64,000 nt of DNA from Thermobifida alba (GTDB taxonomy: Bacteria > Actinomycetota > Actinomycetes > Streptosporangiales > Streptosporangiaceae). Positions 42,865-54,299 of the stretch are shown piece after piece. The stretch spans positions 3,516,422-3,580,421 of the forward strand of contig NZ_CP051627.1 in assembly GCF_023208015.1 (NCBI RefSeq). The letters are read 5' to 3'. The translations under genes and the position numbers were made by a program. Within the stretch, counting starts at the first letter, position 1; the number at the start of each line of letters is the position of its first letter. The notes under the pieces are model-generated. The model was not told the origin of the DNA. It searched no databases and saw only the letters and a program-made list of their open reading frames with translations.

Positions 42865-45363
42865 TCAGCCCTGCTGGGCGCCCACTTCGGCGGTCTCCGG
42901 CACCGGCTGCGGCTTGGGCACACCGCGGAAGGTGAACTTGGCCTCGGTGCCTTCGCCCTCGGCGTCGACGATGACGATCTGGCCGGCCTTGAGCTCGCCG
43001 TAGAGGATCTTCTCCGACAGGGTGTCCTCGATCTCGCGCTGGATCGTGCGGCGCAGCGGCCGGGCGCCCAGCACCGGGTCGTAGCCCCGCTCGGCGAGGA
43101 TCTTCTTGGCGTTCGGCCGGACCTCGATGCCCATGTCGCGGTCCTTGAGCCGCTCGTCCAGCCGCGCGACCATCAGGTCGACGATGGCGAAGATCTCCTT
43201 CTCGGTCAGCTGGTGGAACACGATCGTGTCGTCCACGCGGTTGAGGAACTCGGGCCGGAAGTGCTGCTTGAGCTCCTCGTTGACCTTGGCCTTCATGCGG
43301 TCGTAGTTGGTCTTGGTGTCGTCGATCCGCGCGAAGCCCATGGGCTGGCCCTTGGAGATGTCCCGGGTGCCCAGGTTGGTGGTCATGATGATGATCGTGT
43401 TCTTGAAGTCGACGTTGCGCCCCTGGGCGTCGGTGAGGCGCCCCTCCTCCAGCACCTGGAGCAGCGAGTTGAAGATGTCGCCGTGGGCCTTCTCGATCTC
43501 GTCGAACAGCACCACCGAGAACGGCTTGCGCCGCACCTTCTCGGTGAGCTGGCCGCCCTCCTCGTAGCCGACGTAGCCGGGAGGCGAGCCGAAGAGGCGG
43601 GACACGGTGTGCTTCTCCATGAACTCGCTCATGTCGAGCTGGATCAGCGCGTCCTCGTCGCCGAACAGGAACTCCGCCAGCGTCTTGGACAGCTCGGTCT
43701 TACCCACACCGGACGGGCCGGCGAAGATGAACGAGCCGCCGGGGCGCTTGGGGTCCTTCAGGCCCGCACGGGTGCGCCGGATCGCCTGGGAGAGCGCCTT
43801 GATGGCGTCCTCCTGGCCGATGACGCGCTTGTGCAGCTCCTCCTCCATGCGCAGCAGGCGGGAGGACTCCTCCTCGGTGAGCCGGAAGACCGGGATGCCG
43901 GTGGCGGTGGCCAGGACCTCGGCGATGAGCTCCTCGTCCACTTCGGCGACGCTGTCCATGTCGCCGGCCTTCCACTCCTTCTCCTTCTGGGCGCGCTTGG
44001 CCTGGAGCCGCTTCTCGTCGTCGCGCAGCGCGGCGGCCCGCTCGAAGTCCTGGGCGTCGATCGCGGCTTCCTTGTCGCGCCGCACCTTGGCGATCTTCTC
44101 GTCGAACTCGCGCAGGTCCGGCGGGGCGGTCATGCGGCGGATGCGCATGCGCGACCCGGCCTCGTCGATCAGGTCGATGGCCTTGTCCGGCAGGTAGCGG
44201 TCGCTGATGTAGCGGTCGGCCAGCTGCGCGGCGGCCACCAGTGCGCCGTCGGTGATGGACACCCGGTGGTGCGCCTCGTAGCGGTCGCGCAGGCCCTTGA
44301 GGATCTCGATGGTGTGGGAGATCGTGGGCTCGTCGACCTGGATGGGCTGGAAGCGGCGCTCCAGCGCGGCGTCCTTCTCCAGGTACTTGCGGTACTCGTC
44401 CAGCGTGGTGGCGCCGATGGTCTGCAGTTCGCCGCGGGCCAGCATCGGCTTGAGGATGGAGGCCGCGTCGATCGCGCCCTCGGCGGCGCCCGCGCCGACC
44501 AGCGTGTGCAGCTCGTCGATGAACAGGATGATGTCGCCGCGGGAGCGGATCTCCTTGAGGACCTTGCGCAGCCGCTCCTCGAAGTCACCCCGGTAGCGGC
44601 TGCCCGCGACCAGGGCCCCCAGGTCGAGCGTGTAGAGCTGCTTGTCCTTGAGGGTCTCGGGGATCTCGCCCTTGACGATCTTCTGCGCCAGTCCCTCGAC
44701 CACCGCGGTCTTTCCGACACCGGGGTCGCCGACCAGGACCGGGTTGTTCTTGGTGCGCCGCGACAGCACCTGCATGACCCGCTCGATCTCCTTGTCGCGA
44801 CCGATGACCGGGTCGAGCTTGCTCTCGCGGGCGGCCTGGGTCAGGTTCCGGCCGAACTGGTCCAGCACCAGGGAGGTGGACGGCGCCGACTCCGAGGCCG
44901 TGCCGGCGGCCTGCGGCTCCTTGCCCTGGTAGCCGTGGAGCAGCTGGATGACCTGCTGGCGCACCCGGTTGAGGTCGGCGCCCAGCTTCACCAGCACCTG
45001 CGCGGCGACGCCCTCGCCCTCGCGGATGAGGCCGAGCAGGATGTGCTCGGTGCCGATGTAGTTGTGTCCCAGCTGCAGCGCCTCGCGCAGCGACAGCTCC
45101 AGGACCTTCTTGGCACGGGGGGTGAAGGGGATGTGGCCGGACGGGGCCTGCTGCCCCTGCCCGATGATCTCCTCAACCTGCTGGCGGACGGCTTCGAGGC
45201 TGATGCCGAGGCTCTCCAGGGCCTTGGCGGCGACGCCCTCGCCCTCGTGGATGAGGCCGAGCAGGATGTGCTCCGTGCCAATGTAGTTGTGGTTGAGCAT
45301 CCTGGCTTCTTCCTGCGCCAGGACAACCACGCGCCGTGCGCGGTCGGTAAACCTCTCGAACAT
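42865..45363 (-). CDS. clpC: ClpC AAA+ ATPase of the Clp protease
   Basis: An 832-residue Hsp100 protein with two N-terminal Clp repeats (about 5-140), AAA+ domain 1 with G-D-P-G-V-G-K-T, the UVR-like middle domain, AAA+ domain 2 with G-P-S-G-V-G-K-T and [13 protein letters not shown], and the ClpP-contact end. It unfolds substrates for ClpP1P2 and is usually essential in actinobacteria. ATG at 45363 with GAGGAG upstream. Confidence 0.97.
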   Translation of the reverse strand: MFERFTDRARRVVVLAQEEARMLNHNYIGTEHILLGLIHEGEGVAAKALESLGISLEAVRQQVEEIIGQGQQAPSGHIPFTPRAKKVLELSLREALQLGHNYIGTEHILLGLIREGEGVAAQVLVKLGADLNRVRQQVIQLLHGYQGKEPQAAGTASESAPSTSLVLDQFGRNLTQAARESKLDPVIGRDKEIERVMQVLSRRTKNNPVLVGDPGVGKTAVVEGLAQKIVKGEIPETLKDKQLYTLDLGALVAGSRYRGDFEERLRKVLKEIRSRGDIILFIDELHTLVGAGAAEGAIDAASILKPMLARGELQTIGATTLDEYRKYLEKDAALERRFQPIQVDEPTISHTIEILKGLRDRYEAHHRVSITDGALVAAAQLADRYISDRYLPDKAIDLIDEAGSRMRIRRMTAPPDLREFDEKIAKVRRDKEAAIDAQDFERAAALRDDEKRLQAKRAQKEKEWKAGDMDSVAEVDEELIAEVLATATGIPVFRLTEEESSRLLRMEEELHKRVIGQEDAIKALSQAIRRTRAGLKDPKRPGGSFIFAGPSGVGKTELSKTLAEFLFGDEDALIQLDMSEFMEKHTVSRLFGSPPGYVGYEEGGQLTEKVRRKPFSVVLFDEIEKAHGDIFNSLLQVLEEGRLTDAQGRNVDFKNTIIIMTTNLGTRDISKGQPMGFARIDDTKTNYDRMKAKVNEELKQHFRPEFLNRVDDTIVFHQLTEKEIFAIVDLMVARLDERLKDRDMGIEVRPNAKKILAERGYDPVLGARPLRRTIQREIEDTLSEKILYGELKAGQIVIVDAEGEGTEAKFTFRGVPKPQPVPETAEVGAQQG

Positions 45364-45802
45364 GTCTCGTCGCTCCTCACAGAGCGGTCAGGCAGGGACG
45401 GAAGTTCCGACCCTCACTTTTCCGCCTATCGGCCCCCGAGGCGAAAGGGAACCCCCGGGGCACTTTCGCACCCGTCTACACCGCGCCGACCGGCTCCCCG
45501 GACGGCCACACGAATACACCCACCACCGATCTCTTCACACGGTGCTGTGCCAAGAGACTTTCCCCGACGATAGGGCGTTCATCCTCATCCAACTACTGTT
45601 CGCCCCGGATGTGTTCCGAGTACGCCGCAAGCGAACGGCCCGTGCCTCTCCGGGACCAGAGAGAACACGGGCCGTGATGCGGGTTCGCAGGATTATTTGC
45701 TCTGAGCGAACACGCTTCCCGGAGCCCCGGGGCGGGACCGGCCCCCGCGGAGGTGGTTCACGCCCTCAGCGGCGCGGCGCGAAGCCGGTGCGGGGGCGGG
45801 GG
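45364..45802. other. Intergenic stretch between clpC and lsr2
   Basis: No gene. It should hold the clpC promoter next to 45363 and the lsr2 terminator at 45635-45675. Confidence 0.55.
45635..45675 (-). terminator. Terminator after lsr2
   Basis: A 10-bp perfect stem (45635-45644 with 45666-45675) lies downstream of lsr2 on the minus strand; inner CCTCTC/GAGAG bases can extend it. Confidence 0.6.
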
Positions 45803-46132
45803 TCAGCGCTGGGCGGCGTGGTACTCGTCCATGATCGCCTGCGGGATGCGGCCCCGCTCGTTGACCTGCTTGCCCGCGGCCCTGGCCCAGGCGCGGATCT
45901 CGGCGCTGCGCTCGCGACTGGGCGCGCTGCGCTGCTTACCGCGCGTGGCCCGCTTGGTCGGGGCCTTGCGGGCGGCCTTGACGAAGGGTTCGAGCGCGGC
46001 GCGGAGCTTGGCCGCGTTGTCGCCGCTGAGGTCGATCTCGTAGGAGGAGCCGTCGATTCCGAAGGAGACCGTCTCGTCGGCCTCACTCCCGTCGAGGTCG
46101 TCAACGAGAAGCACCTGCACCTTTTGTGCCAT
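45803..46132 (-). CDS. lsr2: Lsr2 nucleoid-associated protein, paralogue 2
   Basis: A 109-residue Lsr2 protein with the dimerisation domain (M-A-Q-K-V-Q-V-L-L-V-D-D-L-D-G) and the C-terminal R-G-R hook (E-R-G-R-I-P-Q-A-I). Position next to clpC matches the usual place of the main lsr2 gene in actinobacteria, so I take this as the principal copy. It silences AT-rich DNA. The 70 bases upstream are strikingly AT-rich for this genome and may be its promoter and an autoregulatory binding region. Confidence 0.94.
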   Translation of the reverse strand: MAQKVQVLLVDDLDGSEADETVSFGIDGSSYEIDLSGDNAAKLRAALEPFVKAARKAPTKRATRGKQRSAPSRERSAEIRAWARAAGKQVNERGRIPQAIMDEYHAAQR

Positions 46133-46159
46133 GCCTGAGTCCTTTCCCGGCAGAGAAGC

Positions 46160-46245
46160 GCGTTAACAAGCCATTGAATATAAAGCTATACCGCACTCAT
46201 AGGAAAGACAATTCACTCGGCCGCGAATAAAGTTACTTTCGACCC
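46160..46245 (-). promoter_or_regulatory. AT-rich lsr2 upstream region
   Basis: A stretch around 46160-46245 is rich in AT steps (TTGAATATAAAGCTATA and GAATAAAGTTACTTT), unlike its surroundings, and lies just upstream of lsr2. It is the likely promoter, and such AT-rich DNA is what Lsr2 binds. Confidence 0.45.
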
Positions 46246-46353
46246 GACCGCAGGATGGCGGGAAAAACATTCACGGCAGGTTCGGGACCGGGCCGGCAGC
46301 TCCGGCCCGGAAGTCCATAACGCGACCCCGGTACGGCATTCCTCGGGTACGGC

Positions 46354-46599
46354 TCAGCTTCCCCCGCTCTCTTCTCCGCGTTCGCGAACCTCTTCGGAAG
46401 CGCTCCGCGCCTCCTTTGCGCGGTCCTCGGCGGCGGCTTTGTCGCCCGGTGTCCGCTGCTCCGCCGATTCCTCCTCGCCCACAGGTCTGCCGTCCGAAGT
46501 CCTGGGCGCCATCTCCTTACGCAGCAGCGTGTAGATGGCCACACAGAACACCGTCGCGACAACAACGGGAGGGATCAGTGCTGACAATACGTCCCACAT
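46354..46599 (-). CDS. Small membrane protein with charged tail
   Basis: An 81-residue protein: one membrane helix (about 6-24), then a highly charged Glu/Lys/Arg tail likely to form a helix in the cytoplasm. I do not recognise a family. ATG at 46599 has AAGGG upstream; longer frames lack support. Confidence 0.6.
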   Translation of the reverse strand: MWDVLSALIPPVVVATVFCVAIYTLLRKEMAPRTSDGRPVGEEESAEQRTPGDKAAAEDRAKEARSASEEVRERGEESGGS

Positions 46600-47125
46600 C
46601 AGACGCACCCTTCTCCTGGCCGTTCCTTTGTCCAGTGATTGCCCCAGGTGGGGGGTGTCCGGCCGGCCCCGTGGCACGACGGCCGTTCAACCGACGGCGG
46701 GCCCAGGTCATCATAGGCGGGCCGGCGGGCTGTTCCACCGGGAACCCTGCCCGTTTAGCCCTCGTGGAGAAGCGGCTAAAGGTCCGTCGGGGATCACACT
46801 CAGCCTAAAACACCCGTACACACAGGACCAAAAGACGACAGCGGGTAGCCGTCACGGAACTCAAACACCCGGCTCCGCGCGCGCCGTATTAAACCGGAGA
46901 CGATCACAAAGCGTTCTGCAACATCCTATCCGGACAAGACCGGACCCACTTCTTGTCCTCATTGCACAGATTACCGCCCCCTATCGCCCCGCGTCCCCAA
47001 CCGGCTTTAAGGTCTGGCCCACCGGGAAGTTGTGGGATCGTTGCAGGGTGACCGGACGGGCCGGCGGGCCCCCGACGCCTGTGCGCCGGGACGCCCACCG
47101 CCTTGGGCATTGAGAGGACCTCGCC
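46600..47125. other. Intergenic stretch, no gene seen
   Basis: About 525 bases between the small membrane protein and the nuclease-helicase gene. It should carry both promoters. No repeat or RNA was recognised. Confidence 0.5.
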
Positions 47126-50259
<3,134 letters not shown>

Positions 50260-50263
<4 letters not shown>

Positions 50264-50829
50264 TCGCGGCCGCCCCGGGGGCCCGGGGTTTCCGGGGTGG
50301 TGCGGGAGTCCAGGTGCAGCAGCATGCGGACGTTGCCGAGGGTGTTGGGTTTGACCCGGTCCAGGCCGAGGAATTCGGCGACGCCCTCGTCGTAGGAGCG
50401 CAGCAGTTCCTCGTAGACGCGGGCGGAGACGGGGGTGCCCTTGATCTCGACGAAGCCGTGCTTGGCGAAGAACTTCGTCTCGAAGGTGAGGCAGAAGACC
50501 CGGCTCACCCCGAGTTCGCGGGCGGTGTCCAACAGCGCGGAGACGATGCGGTGCCCCACGCCGCGGCCCTGGACCTCCGGGTCGACGGCGACGGTGCGCA
50601 CCTCGGCCAGGTCCTCCCAGAGGACGTGCAGCGCACCGCAGCCGACGACCCGCCTGCTCCTGCCGTCGTCGAGCTCGCCCACCCAGAACTCCTGGACGTC
50701 CTCGTACAGGGTGACCGTGCTCTTGGAGAGGACGCGGCGTTCTCCGCTGAACAGGTCGATGAGCCTGCGGATGTGGACGACGTCGCGGGTACGCGCCCGG
50801 CGTATGGTGATCGCTTCTTCTGTCGGCAT
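50260..50829 (-). CDS. argA: Amino-acid N-acetyltransferase (GNAT), ArgA-type
   Basis: A 189-residue GNAT with A-V-D-P-E-V-Q-G-R-G-V-G-H-R-I-V, the acetyl-CoA pyrophosphate loop, followed by the C-F-L-T-F-E-T-K-F-F-A-K-H-G-F segment typical of the stand-alone glutamate N-acetyltransferase of actinobacteria (Rv2747 type). It probably starts arginine synthesis. It converges on the helicase gene with a 4-base overlap. Confidence 0.82.
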
Positions 50830-50982
50830 AGCCGAGTCAGCTTATCCGCATCCCGGACACGGCACGGCGCCGTCCGCCGCCCGTCCGGAACGGTTCCGCC
50901 GCGTTCCGGACGGGGTGGACGGCGCCGGCCTGCGGCGCGGTGGCCGCCTGTCGCGAAGAGCGGTTCCGGCGGGACCGCCGGG

Positions 50983-51300
50983 TCAGATCAGGTGCCTGCG
51001 CGCGGCCCAGACGACCGCTTCGATGGGGGTGTTGACTCCGAGGCGGTCGCAGACCGAGCGGAGACGGCGGCGCAGGGTGCGCGCGCTGAGCTCCAGTCGG
51101 CGTGCCGCCACGTCGGTGGTGACACCGGTGGCGATCTCGGCCAGCATCCGCAGGTCGGCCTCGTTGAGGCCGGCGGCGTGCACGTACCCTTCCTCCAGGT
51201 CGCGCTCCCGGCCCTGGGCGGGCACGAGGCAGCAGTCGCGCAGGGCCGCCCCGTTCAACTCCTTACCGGTCGTCTGACGTACGAGTGTGGCCTGTTCCAC
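50983..51300 (-). CDS. Small LuxR-type helix-turn-helix regulator
   Basis: About 105 residues. The C-terminal half (L-N-E-A-D-L-R-M-L-A-E-I-A-T-G-V-T-T-D-V-A-A-R-R-L to R-R-L-R-S-V-C-D-R-L-G-V-N-T) is a LuxR/GerE-type DNA-binding domain, here without a receiver. The GTG at 51300 has AGGAGG five bases upstream and is preferred over earlier starts. Its target is unknown. Confidence 0.78.
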   Translation of the reverse strand: MEQATLVRQTTGKELNGAALRDCCLVPAQGRERDLEEGYVHAAGLNEADLRMLAEIATGVTTDVAARRLELSARTLRRRLRSVCDRLGVNTPIEAVVWAARRHLI

Positions 51301-51925
51301 TCCGTCCTCCTCATCCATCCCGGTGAGTGCGGAACAACGACTCCATCGCCGCGAAGACACACATTCAGATGAGATCCGAGGGTTTTTGGTTCGCACTTTC
51401 AGTGCTTTTCCCGAAACTCTGTGCCACATCGGACCCGCGCCCTCCCCTGGCACTGGGATGGCGGAACCCTCGGTGGCCGGAGTCTCGCGCACTCACACGC
51501 GGCAGTCTGGGACGGACAGACCTCGCGCGGGCACGTGCTCACCAGGCAGTGATCGAAACGGCCGTGACCGCCTCGCCCCCTCGTTGTCTGCTGTGGCCCT
51601 CCACGACGAACACGTGCGGATTTCTCCGCTCATCGCAAAACGCTAAGCGGACGACGACAGACCGTCAAGAGCCATTTGGCCACAAAGGGTGAAATTATAG
51701 ACGCAAACAGTCACAAAAGGTTGGGGTAAGAACTTCCACAAAAGCTTTGACCTGCGAAGACGACGTTTGTTCCGGTGGCTTCGGAACACCTCGCAAAAGA
51801 CCGGACCACGTTCCCCGGAGGGCTTTCCGGACAGCCCTCCGAAGCGATTCCGACATCTCCGTGGCCGGGGCAGCGGAACGGCCCGTCCGCACCGACCACG
51901 CGCGGACGGGCCGTCGGGAGTCCCG
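51301..51925. other. Intergenic stretch, no gene seen
   Basis: About 625 bases between the LuxR-type gene and the end of lysS. No convincing gene or RNA. It must contain the promoter of the LuxR-type gene. Confidence 0.5.
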
Positions 51926-53410
51926 TCACCCCTGGCGAACCAGCGGGAAGAGGATCGTCTCCCGGATGTTCTTGCCGGTGAAGGCCATCAGCAGCCGGTC
52001 GATGCCCACGCCCACTCCTCCCGAGGGCGGCATGGCGTACTCCAACGCCCGCAGGAAGTCCTCGTCCAGCTGCATCGCCTCGGGGTCGCCCCCGGCGGCC
52101 AGCAGCGACTGCTCGGTGAGGCGGCGGCGCTGCTCGACCGGGTCGACCAGCTCCGAGTAGCCGGTGCCCAGCTCCATGCCGAACCCGATGAGGTCCCACT
52201 TCTCGGTGAGCAGCGGGTCCTCGCGGTGCTGGCGGGTCAGCGGGCTCGTCTCGACCGGGTAGTCGCGCACGAAGGTCGGCTGGACCAGGGTGTGCTCGAC
52301 CAGCTCCTCGAAGAGGTGCTCCACGAGCTTGCCCTGCCCCCACTCCGGATTCCACTCGATCCCGCGCGCGTCGGCCAGCTTGCGCACGGTCTCCACCGGG
52401 GTCCGCGGCGTGACCTCCTCGCCCAGCGCCTCGGAGACCGAGCCGTACAGGGTGGTCTCGGGCCAGTCCCCGCCCAGGTCGATCTCGGTGTCGCCGCGCC
52501 GGACCACCGTGGTGCCGAACACCGCGGTGGCGGCCTCCTGGATGAGGTCGCGGGTGATCTCGGCCATCACGTTGTAGTCCGCGTAGGCCTGGTAGAACTC
52601 CAGCATCGTGAACTCGGGGTTGTGCGTGGAGTCCGCGCCCTCGTTGCGGAAGTTCCGGTTGATCTCGAAGACCTTCTCGACCCCGCCGACCACCATCCGC
52701 TTCAGGTACAGCTCGGGCGCGATGCGCAGGTAGAGGTCGAGGTCGTAGGCGTTGATGTGGGTGACGAAGGGGCGTGCCGTCGCCCCGCCGTGCACCTGCT
52801 GCAGCATCGGCGTCTCGACCTCGATGTAGCCGCGGTCGTGCAGCCCGTCGCGCAGCGCGCGCACCGTCCGGGCGCGGTGCGTGACCATCTCCCGCGCCTC
52901 GGGGTTGACGATGAGGTCCACGTAGCGCTGGCGGACCCGCGCCTCGGGGTCGGTGAGCCCCTTGTGCTTGTCCGGCAGCGGACGCAGGCACTTGGCGGTC
53001 AGCGTCCAGGAGTCGGCCAGGATCGACAGCTCGCCCCGCCGGGACGTGATCACCTCGCCCTCGACGCCGACGTGGTCGCCCAGGTCGACGTCGCTCTTCC
53101 AGTCCGCGAGGCGGTCGGCGCCCACCCGGTCCAGGGAGAGCATGATCTGGATGTCCCCGGACGCGTCCCGGATCGTGGCGAAGCAGAGTTTGCCCCCGGT
53201 CCGGTACAGCATGACCCGTCCGGCCAGCGCCACGCGCTCCCCGGTGTGGGTGTCCGGCGCGAGGTCGCCGTGTTTGGCCCGGACCTCCGCGACGGTCGTG
53301 TCGCGCGGGAAGGTGACCGGGTAGGGGTCGACGCCCTCCTGACGCAGTCGGTCCAGCTTCTCGCGGCGAACCCGCATCTGTTCCGGCAGATCATCCAGTG
53401 CTTCACTCAC
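51926..53410 (-). CDS. lysS: Lysyl-tRNA synthetase, class II
   Basis: A 494-residue class II synthetase: an OB-fold anticodon domain (about 55-160), then motif 1, motif 2 (F-E-I-N-R-N-F-R-N-E-G) and motif 3 (G-V-G-V-G-I-D-R-L-L-M). It charges tRNA-Lys, such as the one encoded at 7301. The GTG at 53410 starts M-S-E-A-L-D-D. Confidence 0.97.
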   Translation of the reverse strand: MSEALDDLPEQMRVRREKLDRLRQEGVDPYPVTFPRDTTVAEVRAKHGDLAPDTHTGERVALAGRVMLYRTGGKLCFATIRDASGDIQIMLSLDRVGADRLADWKSDVDLGDHVGVEGEVITSRRGELSILADSWTLTAKCLRPLPDKHKGLTDPEARVRQRYVDLIVNPEAREMVTHRARTVRALRDGLHDRGYIEVETPMLQQVHGGATARPFVTHINAYDLDLYLRIAPELYLKRMVVGGVEKVFEINRNFRNEGADSTHNPEFTMLEFYQAYADYNVMAEITRDLIQEAATAVFGTTVVRRGDTEIDLGGDWPETTLYGSVSEALGEEVTPRTPVETVRKLADARGIEWNPEWGQGKLVEHLFEELVEHTLVQPTFVRDYPVETSPLTRQHREDPLLTEKWDLIGFGMELGTGYSELVDPVEQRRRLTEQSLLAAGGDPEAMQLDEDFLRALEYAMPPSGGVGVGIDRLLMAFTGKNIRETILFPLVRQG

Positions 53411-53496
53411 ACAGACGATCCTATCGGCCCGGGAAGCACGACCACTCACGAGCGGGACCGCCGGCGGCGGGCGCGGGACGGCCCCGCGGCCGGCGG

Positions 53497-54273
53497 TCAG
53501 GTGTTGCGTTCGAAGACCATGCGCAGGCCGACGAGGGTCAGCCACGGCTCGTGGACGTCGACCGTCTCGCACTCGTCCACCACCAGGGGCGCCAGTCCCC
53601 CGGTGGCCACCACGGTGACGTCGTCCACGTCGTCGGTGAGCTCCTGCGCCATGCGGTCCACGATGCCGTCGACCTGGCCCGCGAAGCCGTAGACGATGCC
53701 GGAGCGCAGCGCCTCGGTGGTGTTCTTGGCGATGACCGAGCGCGGTTTGATGATCTCCACCATGTGGAGCTGCGCCCCGCGGCGGGACAGCGCCTCCACG
53801 GAGATGTCGATGCCCGGGGCGATCGCGCCGCCCACGTACTCCCCCCGGACGCTCACCGCGTCGAAGGTGGTGGCGGTGCCGAAGTCCACGACCACCGCCG
53901 GACCGCCGTACAGGCGCACCGCCGCCAGCGCGTTGACGATGCGGTCGCTGCCGACCTCCTTGGGGTTGTCCATCCGGATCGGCACCCCCGTCTTGACCCC
54001 GGGCTCGACGATGACGGCGGGCACGTCCCCGTAGTGCCGTCGGAACATCTGCCGCATCTCGTTCTGCACCATCGGCACGGTGCAGCACATGGCGATGCCG
54101 TCGATGTGGCTGTGGACCAGCGATCCGGAGTGCACCAGGTTCTGCACGACCACGGCCCATTCGTCGGCGGTCCGCCGCCCCTTGGACGAGACTCTCCAGT
54201 GTTCCAGCAGATCCTCGCCCTCGAACAGACCGAAGACAGCGTCGGAGTTGCCGACGTCGATCGTGAGCAGCAT
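53497..54273 (-). CDS. coaX: Type III pantothenate kinase
   Basis: A 258-residue protein with the actin-like fold of CoaX: D-V-G-N-S at 6-10, the G-S-D-R-I-V-N-A segment near residue 108 and D-F-G-T-A-T-T-F-D near 130. It phosphorylates pantothenate, the first step of CoA synthesis, and fits the panC gene in the same operon. It lies 26 bases after nadBC. Confidence 0.95.
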   Translation of the reverse strand: MLLTIDVGNSDAVFGLFEGEDLLEHWRVSSKGRRTADEWAVVVQNLVHSGSLVHSHIDGIAMCCTVPMVQNEMRQMFRRHYGDVPAVIVEPGVKTGVPIRMDNPKEVGSDRIVNALAAVRLYGGPAVVVDFGTATTFDAVSVRGEYVGGAIAPGIDISVEALSRRGAQLHMVEIIKPRSVIAKNTTEALRSGIVYGFAGQVDGIVDRMAQELTDDVDDVTVVATGGLAPLVVDECETVDVHEPWLTLVGLRMVFERNT

Positions 54274-54299
54274 GGGGGCCTACCAAAGGGGGTTGTCGG

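Noticed and set aside
45364-45630. A ClgR-type operator upstream of clpC
   Set aside because: I looked for the CGC-N5-GCG-type inverted pattern but found no convincing match at a sensible distance.
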